A DNA stretch of 64,000 bases from NCBI GenBank assembly GCA_963766365.1, contig CAVXZK010000001.1:186001-250000 (forward strand), read 5' to 3'. Under the pieces are notes generated by a model. The model ran no database searches. It was not told the DNA's origin and worked only from the letters and a program-made list of their open reading frames with translations. The translations under genes and the position numbers were made by a program. Source of the DNA: JALORV01 sp963766365. Lineage in GTDB: Bacteria; Pseudomonadota; Gammaproteobacteria; Burkholderiales; Burkholderiaceae_F. Of this stretch, positions 24,155-34,362 are shown piece after piece. Position 1 is the stretch's first letter. The number at the start of each line of letters is the position of its first letter.

Positions 24155-26554
24155 TCATGCCGCAGGCTGCGAGGCCTTGTAGCGGTTGGCCATGGCCGCC
24201 GCGCGATCCGGTGTGCTCTCGAAGTCGGCCACCACGGCGTCGACCGCACGCTTGGTCAGGGGAACACTTTCGAGCGGTTCGATGTACTTGCGCGCCAGGT
24301 AGGACTTCAGCATGTCGGACGACAGCACATGCGCCTTCTGGTCGTGCTCGCTGGCGAACAGGAACAGCGTGCGCAGCGGGCTCATCCAGCGCAGCTTCAC
24401 GCGGACGAACTCCATGCCGTTCCACAGCTTGAACCAGTTGCCGCGCTGCCAGCGGCCGATCTCTTCCTGCACGCGGGCATCCTCGACCGGGTCGAGACGC
24501 GCGATGTCGGTCAGCGGATCCGGCATCTGAATGTCGGCGTGGTGTTCCTGGGCGGCACGCATGATGAGTCCGGTCGACACGCGGATGCCGCCCGGCACGG
24601 TCGTCACCGGGAACACACCCGAGAGCTGCATGCCGTCGATCTTCGCGCGCAGCTCCGAAGTCAGCAGGCTCGACTTGATGTAGGTCGCCTGGTCGACCGG
24701 CTTGACCGCCATAGCATGCGATTCCATCAGCTGGCCGAAGAACTGCTCGCGTTCGCGTTCCGCAACATTGACCAGTGCCAGGCCGTCGCGCAGCACGCGC
24801 ACCATGCCCGGGATCATCTTGACCAGTTTGTTGCGGTCCTCGGTACTGGCCTTCGGCTGCACCGACCAGACCAGTTCATGGATCACGTCGCGGAACGCCT
24901 TTGCAAAACCCGGCTGAGTTTCGCTGCGAACCGTGGCCGCGACGAGCACCTTGACCCAGGCGCCGAGCAGGAACTCCTTGATGTACGGCTCGAGATCGAC
25001 GCGTTCGAAGGCGCGGCGCACCTGGATCGTCGTATTGATCGTCAGGATCTCGTGCTTCTCGGCGGCCTCGAGCGCCTTCTTCGCACGCGAGACCGGATCG
25101 CTGTCACCGGCATCGATATCCGAGACGAAGCGGTCGAACTCGGCGTAGACCTTCTCGAAGACGCTCAGATCCGTCTCGAATTTCTTCAGGATCTCGGCGA
25201 TGACGCGTTCGACTTCCTTCAGGTACTTCTGGTTGTCGTCCCCATAGGGCTCCCAGCCTGCCGACGTGCCGGCGATGCGGTCGATCAGCTTGCGTGCCGG
25301 GTGGGCGCTCGACGCGAAGAACGCGGCGTCCATCAGCGCCGCCTTCAGCACCGGGAACTGCAGGCGCGACAGCCGTGCCTTGATTTCGGCCGGCACCTGC
25401 TTGTCCTGCATGACGTGGTCGAACAGCATGCCGACCAGTTCGATCGTCAGCTTGTCGACCGTGCGCGTCGACTTGGCGATCAGTTCGCCGCGCACCGCAC
25501 TGAGCGGCTGCGCCGGCGCCATCATCGCGAAGTCGCCGGTCTCCGCAAAGTCCTCGACGTCGTGCTGCATTTCGCCGACCGACTGCAGCAGTTCCCTGGG
25601 CGCGGGACCGTGCGACGGCAGCGGCGGCAGCCTCGACCCGCGCGCATTCGACTGCAGCCGGGTCAGCAAGCCACCGAGAAGTTGCGTGGGTTCATCCGGC
25701 GGTGCCGGGGCACGCGAGGGTCCGCCCTCCGCGGCCGCCACGCCGCCCGCCACCGACGGCGCGGCGGGACGCTGTCCGGCCCCTTGCCCGCTACCGGCCA
25801 AGTCGCCCGGGGTTCCGCCGCCCGAGACGCCCGGCGGCTGCCAGCCGCCCGCCGTCTTGGGAACGGCAAGACTGCGGCGGATCGAGCGCACGTCGACGCC
25901 ATGATTGGCGAAGTGCTCGAGCAGCTGACGCGCGATCTGCCCGAGTTCTTCGCCCAGCGGCTTCTCGAACCGCGTCAGCAGGAAATCCCAAGCCTCCTTG
26001 TGCAGATCGCAGTCCTCGGCCGCGCGCAGCAGTGCACGGACGTAGACGTTGGGTCCGAGCGGGTTCTCGGAGTTGCGTACAGCGCTGCGACCCAGCACGT
26101 AGGCGACCACCAGGTTGAGGTCGCGCAGCACCAGGTCGGCGTAACCGGCCACCTTGCCGGCATGCCGCTCGACCACGGTGTTGCTCTCCACCGAGATCGA
26201 ATCGACGAGCGACAGTGTCTCGGCGTCGAGTGATCCCGGCGGCGGTTGCACGCGCCCGACCGTAATTTCCCGGAATGCCTGGTCCTGCGCCTGCTTCAGG
26301 TGTTCGACGAACGCGTGTTCCAGGTCGCTCGACTTGGTGCTGAGCATGCGCTGCACCAGGGGCGAACTGACATCGAAGTCCCATGTGCCCGTCAGCTCTT
26401 CGCTGATCGTGCGGATGATCCCCGGGAACGCCGTCGCGATCAGCTCGTTGGAGATCGCCATCGCCGACTTCATCAACGCCGACGCCTGCGCAGCAGTCAC
26501 GTACGGCAACTCGCCGGCAGTTCTCGGGGCGTCGGTGTGGGGCGTGAACTCCAT
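24155..26554 (-). CDS. DUF1631 family protein, paralogue 1
   Basis: 799-residue cytoplasmic protein of the DUF1631 family, function unknown (some databases mislabel it thymidine phosphorylase). The N-terminal helical domain includes SSDLEHAFVEHLKQAQDQAFRE. A low-complexity Gly/Pro/Ala-rich linker lies near residues 225-300. A central helical region holds FLLGAWVKVLVAATVRSETQP near residue 525. A compact C-terminal block near 704 (RGNWFKLWNG, VKLRWMSPLRTLFLF) resembles a degenerate PilZ-like beta domain. It has its own strong promoter (26602-26629), and the GspE-type ATPase follows 10 bases after its stop. A second DUF1631 gene lies upstream. Confidence 0.88.
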   Translation of the reverse strand: MEFTPHTDAPRTAGELPYVTAAQASALMKSAMAISNELIATAFPGIIRTISEELTGTWDFDVSSPLVQRMLSTKSSDLEHAFVEHLKQAQDQAFREITVGRVQPPPGSLDAETLSLVDSISVESNTVVERHAGKVAGYADLVLRDLNLVVAYVLGRSAVRNSENPLGPNVYVRALLRAAEDCDLHKEAWDFLLTRFEKPLGEELGQIARQLLEHFANHGVDVRSIRRSLAVPKTAGGWQPPGVSGGGTPGDLAGSGQGAGQRPAAPSVAGGVAAAEGGPSRAPAPPDEPTQLLGGLLTRLQSNARGSRLPPLPSHGPAPRELLQSVGEMQHDVEDFAETGDFAMMAPAQPLSAVRGELIAKSTRTVDKLTIELVGMLFDHVMQDKQVPAEIKARLSRLQFPVLKAALMDAAFFASSAHPARKLIDRIAGTSAGWEPYGDDNQKYLKEVERVIAEILKKFETDLSVFEKVYAEFDRFVSDIDAGDSDPVSRAKKALEAAEKHEILTINTTIQVRRAFERVDLEPYIKEFLLGAWVKVLVAATVRSETQPGFAKAFRDVIHELVWSVQPKASTEDRNKLVKMIPGMVRVLRDGLALVNVAEREREQFFGQLMESHAMAVKPVDQATYIKSSLLTSELRAKIDGMQLSGVFPVTTVPGGIRVSTGLIMRAAQEHHADIQMPDPLTDIARLDPVEDARVQEEIGRWQRGNWFKLWNGMEFVRVKLRWMSPLRTLFLFASEHDQKAHVLSSDMLKSYLARKYIEPLESVPLTKRAVDAVVADFESTPDRAAAMANRYKASQPAA

Positions 26555-26594
26555 TTATATCCGTGCTGATGCCTGGCCGCGCAGCCCTTGGTCA

Positions 26595-26615
26595 GGCCCC
26601 GACTCTATCGGGGCC
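26595..26615. repeat. Perfect 21-base dyad over the -10 box of the DUF1631-ATPase promoter
   Basis: Eight-base arms (GGCCCCGA / TCGGGGCC) flank five bases. On the minus strand the centre plus the first base of the right arm is the TAGAGT hexamer of the promoter. There is no T run, so it is not a typical terminator. An operator for a dimeric regulator or an RNA hairpin are the two obvious readings; both are inference. Confidence 0.6.
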
Positions 26616-26629
26616 CGGGCGGCTGTCAA
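26602..26629 (-). promoter_or_regulatory. Sigma-70-type promoter for DUF1631 paralogue 1 and the ATPase
   Basis: On the minus strand a consensus TTGACA (26629-26624) is separated by 16 bases from TAGAGT (26607-26602). The ATG of the DUF1631 gene is about 47 bases downstream. The spacer is very GC-rich, and the -10 lies in a perfect dyad. Confidence 0.65.
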
Positions 26630-26672
26630 GTTGCATATGGGCGTCAGCAACCCGTCAATTAGGCGTGTTGCA

Positions 26673-27440
26673 TCAGAGGCGTACGCGATCTGAAAGGTCG
26701 TTGACTTCGGCTATCTTCTGCAGCCAGCGTCGGAATGGCATGCGCCAGGCGGATTCCAGGCTTGCGGCGCGCGCCGCCAGCACCGCCATCGGCACGTCAA
26801 GCCGCGGGCCGACCACGGCAAAAACGATGCGGTTGCCCTGATCGACTTCCGGGCCGGCCAGCGCGCGTCCGTCAAAGGCTTCCGAAATGACCCGGAAGCT
26901 GGAGTCGAACCGCCCCCCGAACAGGTTGAAGCAGGCGATCCCGGGGCGTCGCAGCGCTCGCCGGCACAGGCGATAGAACTCGACGTCGTCATGCACCGGG
27001 CCGCGGGCGCGGGCGTCATACAAGTCCGCCTGAAGCCAGTCGGCCCGCCCGGCCGCGCGCAGCCCGCCGAGGTAATCACGTGCCTCGTGCTGCACCACAT
27101 GCAGGCGTTCGTCGTCGTCGGGCAGGCAGAACCACTGTCGCGCCACGTCGATGACCTCCTCGCTGAGTTCGACCACCGTCAGCTGCGCCTCGGGCAGGTG
27201 CCGGTAGCAAAACTTCGTCAATGCGGCCGCTCCCAGGCCAAGCTGGAGGACATGGCCCGGCTGCGGCAGAAACAGCGCAAGTGCCATCATCTGCCTCTGG
27301 TATTCAAGTTCGAGTCGCCAGGGCCGCGCGATGCGCATGCCGCCCTGGATCCACTCGGTGCCGAAGTGCAGGTAGCGGACGCCGTCCTCCTCGGACAGCG
27401 TGACCCGTGTCCGCGCGCCGCGGCTCGACGTGCGGCGCAC
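26673..27440 (-). CDS. Spermidine-synthase-like protein
   Basis: 255-residue protein with the Rossmann core of spermidine synthase / SAM-dependent methyltransferases: VLQLGLGAAALTKFCYRHLPEAQLTVVELSEEVIDVARQWF (SAM-binding region), then WLQADLYDARARGPVHDDVEFYRLC with the Asp-rich active-site-like strand. It begins ILRF-like with RYLHFGTEWIQGGMRIARPWRLELEYQRQMM. The glycine motif is GLGAAA rather than the usual GGGEG, so aminopropyl-transfer activity is uncertain. Start GTG 27440 is one base beyond the stop of the upstream DUF1631 gene, so the two are almost certainly co-transcribed. Confidence 0.82.
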   Translation of the reverse strand: MRRTSSRGARTRVTLSEEDGVRYLHFGTEWIQGGMRIARPWRLELEYQRQMMALALFLPQPGHVLQLGLGAAALTKFCYRHLPEAQLTVVELSEEVIDVARQWFCLPDDDERLHVVQHEARDYLGGLRAAGRADWLQADLYDARARGPVHDDVEFYRLCRRALRRPGIACFNLFGGRFDSSFRVISEAFDGRALAGPEVDQGNRIVFAVVGPRLDVPMAVLAARAASLESAWRMPFRRWLQKIAEVNDLSDRVRL

Positions 27441-27441
27441 G

Positions 27442-29901
27442 TCAGGCGGGCTCGGCCGCGGGGGCTCCGAGGTCGCGCATCAGGTTGCCGACCATGCGTT
27501 CGAACAGCGGCGCGCTCTCTGCGCTGCGGATACGGCCGGCGCGCACGTAGCCGCGCAGGACCAACGGTGCCAGCGAGTGCGCCTTGCCGGTTTCGGCCGA
27601 GGTGAACAGGTAGAAGTTGCGGCGCGGACTGATCCAGCGCAGCCGGACACGCTCGCTTTGCTGGCCGGTGTACAGGTCGAACCAGGAGCCGCGTTCCCAG
27701 CCTTCAATCATCTCGTCGATGTCCTCGTCGGAGAGCTGCTCGATCGGGATCATCTCTTCCGGTGCGACGGTCGGCGGCGAATCGAGCACGTTCACTTCGG
27801 CGTGATTCGCCGCGGCAGCGCTGCGTACCGCCGCGGCCGGGATCGTCAGATGCTCGTCCTCGCCGGCGACCGGCGGCGGGGGCTCGACGATCTTGACCTC
27901 GTCGAGGCGCTTCTTGATCATTCCGGCATCAACCGGCGGTGCGGCACCGTAGGCCACCTCGAGGGCCTTCACCGCCTGGGCGTGCGACCCCATTAGCCGG
28001 CTGAAGAACTCCTGCGTCTGCGTCGACGACTGTTCAATCAGCTGCAGTCCTTCGCGCAGCGTGTTGAGCACTGCCGGAATCGTCTTCACCAGGCGCTTGC
28101 GGTCCTCCGGGTTGATCTTTGGCTGCACGCTCCAGACGAGATCCGGAACCGTGTCGCGGAATTTCTTCGCGAAGTCCGGTTGGGTACGCTCGCGCAACGT
28201 GGCAGCGACCATCACCTTGACCCACGTGTCGAGCAGGAACTCGCGCAGGTACGACTCCAGCTGAACCCCATCGAACGCGCGGCGGATGGCAATTGCCGCG
28301 TTGATCGACATCACTTCGCGCGTCTCGGCCTCCTCGAGTGCGCGCTTCGCGCGCGTGATCGGGTCGTCATCGCGCGAGCGTTCCTCGTTCAGGTAATTCT
28401 CGAACTCGACCAATGCCTTCTCAAAGATCGTCGGGCCCTCGTTGATCGCAACGACAACCGTATCGACGGCCTTGTTGACCTCGGCCAGGTAACGCTGGTT
28501 CTCCTCACCTTCGGGAATCCAGCCGATCGCCGTGCTGGCGATGCGGTCCATCAGGCGGCGTGCCGGCTGCAGCGGCGAGACGAACAGATCCGAGTCCGAC
28601 AGCGCCACCTTCATGATCGGAAACTGCAGTCGCGACAGCGCGGTCTTGATCTCAGCCGGCAGGTGCTTGTCCTGGTGGATGCGGTCGAAGAGCATCCCGA
28701 CCAGTTCGATCACCAGCTTGTCGATCTGCTTGGTGGCCTTCTCCGCGACATGGGCGCGCAGCTGGACCTCGTCGCGTTCGCTGATCGAGGCACCGGTCGC
28801 GGAGCCGCTGCGGGCAGCCACAGCGGCCAGGGCATTCAGCCGCTGCACCTCGTTGATCGATGCGAGCAGGCCCGGATCGATCGCCGCAAACTGCACCGGT
28901 GTCCCTGGCGCGATCGCGCCACCTGGTGCAAACACGCCCGTATTCGCAAAGCCGGTTCCACCGGGCGCGACGGGCGCCGACGAAACCGCGAGGTCTGCGC
29001 GATCGAACAGCGGCTGCGGCGGGATCGCCGTGACGGGTACCACCGGCGTTGCGTGCACGGGTGCACCCGCCATCGGCACCTGCATGCGCTGGTAAAGCGC
29101 AGTCAGCAGCTGCTCGGCGGTGGCCCCGGTAATGGCTCCCGCATGGCCGCCCACCTGCGACGGGCGGCCCGTTGCCATGAACGTGTTGCGGAATCCCGCC
29201 ATCGAATTCTTGAAGGCGGTGGCAGCGGTATTGCGCTCCTCGACGCCCTGCTCCTGCAGCTGCCGGTTCAGTTCCTTGTAGAGCTCGGTCAGCGGATGAC
29301 CCAGCGCGCCATCGAACGCCTTGACGACGACCAGGCGCTGGTCGCCCTTGAAGTCCAGCTTTTCGACCGCCTCGCCCAGCGCGCGGCAAAAACGAATCGG
29401 ATGAAACGGATTCTCGCGGTCGGTCAGGCCCTGCACCTTCAGCACGGAGGCAAGGCGCTGGGTCAGCGGGCCGAAGTGCTCGTCCACCGCGTTGCGTATG
29501 CGCGCAGCGAATCGGTCCAGCAGCATGTTCTCTTCCATCTGGTCGTAATCGACCAGCGAAAGCGACGCGGCAGGTGCGCCCTCGGGCTTTTCCTTTTCGT
29601 TGGATTTGCGGTCCTCGCGATCCGACCGGAACAGCTCATCGACAGCCACGTCGATCTCGCGCTCGACCGCAGAAAAGAACGTGCTGGAGAACTCGCGCTG
29701 GTCGACCAGCAGGCGCCGCACCGACTTCTTCAAGGTGCCCGAGGCCTGGGGGTCGGCATCAATGACCTGGATGGCATCGCGTGCGGCCGTAGGCAACAGC
29801 GGATCGAGCGTGCTGCGCATCGCCGCCCGCAGGCCCACCAGGGAACGGTGCGCCCCGCCCCGGCTCGCCCGTCCTGAACTTGCTGTGGTTGTGGTACTCA
29901 T
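27442..29901 (-). CDS. DUF1631 family protein, paralogue 2
   Basis: 819-residue DUF1631 protein, co-linear with paralogue 1 downstream. Shared blocks include MLFDRIHQDKHLPAEIKTAL (compare MLFDHVMQDKQVPAEIKARL), FLLDTWVKVMVAATLRERTQP near residue 554, and the C-terminal RGSWFDLYTG / VRLRWISPRRNFYLF block near 735. An Ala/Pro/Gly-rich linker again separates the N-terminal domain from the rest. Start ATG 29901 has a GGA just upstream. Head of the four-gene run DUF1631 / SpeE-like / DUF1631 / ATPase. Function unknown. Confidence 0.88.
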   Translation of the reverse strand: MSTTTTASSGRASRGGAHRSLVGLRAAMRSTLDPLLPTAARDAIQVIDADPQASGTLKKSVRRLLVDQREFSSTFFSAVEREIDVAVDELFRSDREDRKSNEKEKPEGAPAASLSLVDYDQMEENMLLDRFAARIRNAVDEHFGPLTQRLASVLKVQGLTDRENPFHPIRFCRALGEAVEKLDFKGDQRLVVVKAFDGALGHPLTELYKELNRQLQEQGVEERNTAATAFKNSMAGFRNTFMATGRPSQVGGHAGAITGATAEQLLTALYQRMQVPMAGAPVHATPVVPVTAIPPQPLFDRADLAVSSAPVAPGGTGFANTGVFAPGGAIAPGTPVQFAAIDPGLLASINEVQRLNALAAVAARSGSATGASISERDEVQLRAHVAEKATKQIDKLVIELVGMLFDRIHQDKHLPAEIKTALSRLQFPIMKVALSDSDLFVSPLQPARRLMDRIASTAIGWIPEGEENQRYLAEVNKAVDTVVVAINEGPTIFEKALVEFENYLNEERSRDDDPITRAKRALEEAETREVMSINAAIAIRRAFDGVQLESYLREFLLDTWVKVMVAATLRERTQPDFAKKFRDTVPDLVWSVQPKINPEDRKRLVKTIPAVLNTLREGLQLIEQSSTQTQEFFSRLMGSHAQAVKALEVAYGAAPPVDAGMIKKRLDEVKIVEPPPPVAGEDEHLTIPAAAVRSAAAANHAEVNVLDSPPTVAPEEMIPIEQLSDEDIDEMIEGWERGSWFDLYTGQQSERVRLRWISPRRNFYLFTSAETGKAHSLAPLVLRGYVRAGRIRSAESAPLFERMVGNLMRDLGAPAAEPA

Positions 29902-30013
29902 TCCGACTCGTTCTGCCCCTGCGCCTTCGACTGCAAGCGTAGCCGATCCCGCTCTCCGGAACGGGCATTAACGGCCTGGACCGCCGACCGTACCCGCCCG
30001 GCGACCAGGCACC

Positions 30014-30542
30014 TCAAGGCGCACGCCACCAAGCCGCCCACAGAGCCCGTTTCTCCTCGAAACTGCGGCCGGCATGTGCGGGACTGGTGGACGGTAGCAC
30101 CCGCACCTCGAAGCCTGCTTGCTCGAAAAGCGGCCGGAATCGGGCCGCAGCCGAGCCATTGAAGGCCACGCCCCGCAGCCGCGGCGCCAGCCGCCGCAGG
30201 CGGGCGAAGGCATTGGGCCGGGCATTGCGAATCGCCGTATCGGCGCTTCCGGTCCGATCACAGGCCCCGTACACGTCCCAGATCCCGAGCCGGTGCGCGA
30301 GGACGCGCGGCAGCCGCTCCTCATACGGCAGGTCCGCCAGCGGTTCGGCCAGCAGGCAGCCGAGGATCGGCCAGAACTGGTTGCGCGGATGCGCGTAGTA
30401 CTGGGCCGCCGCCAGCGAGGCCGCCGACGGAAAGCTGCCCAGGATCAGGCGCTCAACGTACCGATCGATGATCGGCGGGAACCCGCGCAAGGGCGTGGCT
30501 TCGGCCGCGGCAGTGCGGCGGCCGCGAGTCACCGGCGCTCTG

Positions 30543-30559
<17 letters not shown>
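30014..30559 (-). CDS. DNA-deoxyinosine (hypoxanthine) glycosylase, uracil-DNA glycosylase superfamily
   Basis: 181-residue single-domain protein of the uracil-DNA-glycosylase superfamily. The pattern LILGSFPSAASL, then QYYAHPRNQFWPILG, VAFNGSAAARFRPLF and VLPSTSPAHA matches the deoxyinosine glycosylase family that excises hypoxanthine arising from adenine deamination. The N-terminal 20 residues are basic and less conserved; a GTG at 30532 is an alternative start that would remove the 17-base overlap with htpG. It probably shares the htpG transcript. Confidence 0.88.
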
Positions 30560-32429
<1,870 letters not shown>

Positions 32430-32532
32430 TGCCGCATCTCCCGCACCCATCTTCTTGCTCCCCTTTCGATTGACTGACCAACGAGCGGCTGCTTCCCGCG
32501 CCACCCGTGCGAAGCCCGCTATTTTGCCGACG

Positions 32533-32559
32533 ATTGTGGCGATCCGCCCGGTTTTCAAG
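32533..32559 (-). promoter_or_regulatory. Sigma-32 heat-shock promoter of htpG
   Basis: On the minus strand a perfect CTTGAAA (32559-32553) is followed after 13 bases by CCACAAT (32539-32533), close to the sigma-32 pattern CTTGAAA-N11-16-CCCCATNT. The htpG start is about 100 bases downstream. Confidence 0.75.
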
Positions 32560-32560
32560 T

Positions 32561-32579
32561 CCGCCGGCCGGGCCGGCGG
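32561..32579. repeat. Perfect 19-base GC-only palindrome next to the htpG promoter
   Basis: CCGCCGGCC and GGCCGGCGG flank one central G, ending one base from the sigma-32 -35 element and about 60 bases before the divergent aldolase gene. It could be an operator, a cruciform or chance GC richness; nothing decides. Confidence 0.55.
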
Positions 32580-32638
32580 GCATGCAGTATCGTCGGCGGC
32601 TTCCCCCACAACCGATACACGGCCGGAGGACTTCCGCG

Positions 32639-33397
32639 ATGCGACCGAACGCGCTGCGACAGATCTGGACCGAGGGACGCGCCGCCATCAACGGCTGGCT
32701 GACGATTCCTGATGGCTTCGCCGCGGAGACGATGGCGCACCAGGGCTGGGACTCGGTCACGATCGACCTGCAGCATGGCATCGTCGACTATGCCGCGGCG
32801 GTCCACATGCTGACCGCGATCTCCACCACACCGACCGTGCCGATGGTGCGCGTACCGTGGCTTGAACCCGGCATCATCATGAGGTCGCTGGACGCCGGTG
32901 CCTATGGCGTCATCTGCCCGATGATCAACACGCGCGCCGAGGCGGAGCGGTTCATTGCCTACACGCGTTACGCGCCGCGCGGTACGCGCAGCTTTGGTCC
33001 GACGCGTGCACTGCTGTATGGCGGCGCCGACTATCCGCAGCATGCCGACGCGACGATCGTGCGTTTCGCGATGATCGAGACCGCGCAGGCCCTGGAAAAC
33101 GTCGACGCCATCCTGTCGGTTGAAGGTCTGGATGCGGTCTACATCGGGCCCTCCGACCTTTCCCTTTCGCTCGGCTGCCGGCCGGTTCTCGATGATGTCG
33201 ACCCTCCAGCAGCGCAGGCGATCGAGCACATCCTGGCGCGCGCCCAGGCGCATGGCATCGTCGCCGGCATCCACAACGGCACCGCCGAGACCGCGCAGAA
33301 GCGGCTGGCGATGGGCTTTCGCTTCGTCTCCATTGCTTCGGATGCGCGCCTGATGGCTGCGGCTGCACAGCAGGCACTGGCGCAAGTGCGCCGCTGA
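32639..33397 (+). CDS. HpcH/HpaI-family aldolase
   Basis: 252-residue class II pyruvate-dependent aldolase of the HpaI/HpcH family. Typical blocks: TIDLQHGIVDYAAAVHML (with the catalytic His of the family), MVRVPWLEPGIIMRSLDAGAYGVICPMINT, RFAMIETAQALENVDAIL (metal-binding Glu) and VYIGPSDLSLSLG (metal-binding Asp). Start ATG 32639 has a GGAGGA ribosome-binding site eight bases upstream; the longer open frame to 32507 is upstream non-coding. Substrate unknown: relatives cleave 4-hydroxy-2-oxoheptanedioate, 2-keto-3-deoxyrhamnonate or similar acids. Divergent from htpG. Confidence 0.9.
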   Translation: MRPNALRQIWTEGRAAINGWLTIPDGFAAETMAHQGWDSVTIDLQHGIVDYAAAVHMLTAISTTPTVPMVRVPWLEPGIIMRSLDAGAYGVICPMINTRAEAERFIAYTRYAPRGTRSFGPTRALLYGGADYPQHADATIVRFAMIETAQALENVDAILSVEGLDAVYIGPSDLSLSLGCRPVLDDVDPPAAQAIEHILARAQAHGIVAGIHNGTAETAQKRLAMGFRFVSIASDARLMAAAAQQALAQVRR

Positions 33398-33459
33398 AGT
33401 CGGGCCTTTCGCAATCCCAGCACTAGCATTGCTCGCTCGCGACGACCGCGGATCCGATC

Positions 33460-34362
33460 TTGCAGACGCCCCTGCCTGTGCACGCGCATCACCAAGCGCG
33501 CGGCCTGCTGCTCGGCTTCATCGGCGTGCTCATCTTCAGCCTGACGTTGCCGATGACACGAGTCGCGGTGATCGAACTCAATCCATGGCTGATCGGACTC
33601 GGCCGGGCGGTGCTGGCGGCGCTCCCGGCGGCCCTTTATCTGTGGTGGCGTCGGGCGCCGCGCCCGGTCCGGGCCCAGTGGCCACAGCTCGCGGCCGTTG
33701 CGCTCGGCGTGATCGTCGGCTTTCCCGTTTGCTCGTCGATCGGCATGAAGACCGTCCCGGCGGCGCATGGCGCCGTCGTGGTCGGGGTGCTGCCGCTGGC
33801 CACGGCACTCTTTGCCGCCTGGCTCGGCGGGGAGCGTCCATCGAAGGCGTTCTGGCTGTTTGCGATCGCCGGCAGCGCGGTGGTGCTGCACTTCGCATGG
33901 CAGACCGGCGGCGGTGGGCTTGCGGCAGGCGACCTCTGGCTGCTCGCTGCTGTCGGACTCGGCGCGCTGGGCTACGCCGAGGGCGGTCGGCTGGCGCGCG
34001 CGATCGGTGGTCCGGAGGTGATCTGCTGGGCGCTCGTCATGGCGGCCCCGCTGCTGCTGGTCCCTGTCGCGTGGCTCGCCTGGCATCAAACGTGGCCGAT
34101 CGAACTCCGCACCACGCTCGCGTTCGGCTATGTCACAGTGTTCTCGCAGTTCCTTGGATTCTTCGCCTGGTACCGCGGGCTGGCCGAAGGAGGACTGGCG
34201 CGGGTCGGCCAGGTGCAACTGCTGCAGGTGTTCCTGACGATCGGATTCGCCGGATTGCTGTTCGGCGAGACGATCGATCCCGTCGCCTGGATCTATGCCG
34301 CCGTCGTGGTCGCACTGGTCGCGGCCGGACGGCTGACGTCGATACGGAGGTCTCGCGGATGA
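33460..34362 (+). CDS. EamA-family (DMT superfamily) transporter
   Basis: 300-residue inner-membrane protein with about ten predicted helices in two EamA repeats. The first begins GLLLGFIGVLIFSLTLPMTRVAV and the second DLWLLAAVGLGALGYAEGGRLA; the C-terminal helix is AWIYAAVVVALVAAG. Exporter of amino acids or other small metabolites by family. The start appears to be TTG 33460 or GTG 33478; neither has a clear ribosome-binding site. Its stop overlaps the PhzF start (ATGA). Confidence 0.88.
   Translation: MQTPLPVHAHHQARGLLLGFIGVLIFSLTLPMTRVAVIELNPWLIGLGRAVLAALPAALYLWWRRAPRPVRAQWPQLAAVALGVIVGFPVCSSIGMKTVPAAHGAVVVGVLPLATALFAAWLGGERPSKAFWLFAIAGSAVVLHFAWQTGGGGLAAGDLWLLAAVGLGALGYAEGGRLARAIGGPEVICWALVMAAPLLLVPVAWLAWHQTWPIELRTTLAFGYVTVFSQFLGFFAWYRGLAEGGLARVGQVQLLQVFLTIGFAGLLFGETIDPVAWIYAAVVVALVAAGRLTSIRRSRG

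Noticed and set aside
24059..26233. 724-codon plus-strand open frame opposite DUF1631 paralogue 1
   Set aside because: Composition typical of an antisense shadow (Arg, Gln, His, Leu), no motif, and the minus-strand gene is clearly conserved.
28180..29877. 565-codon plus-strand open frame opposite DUF1631 paralogue 2
   Set aside because: Same reasons; shadow of a conserved gene.
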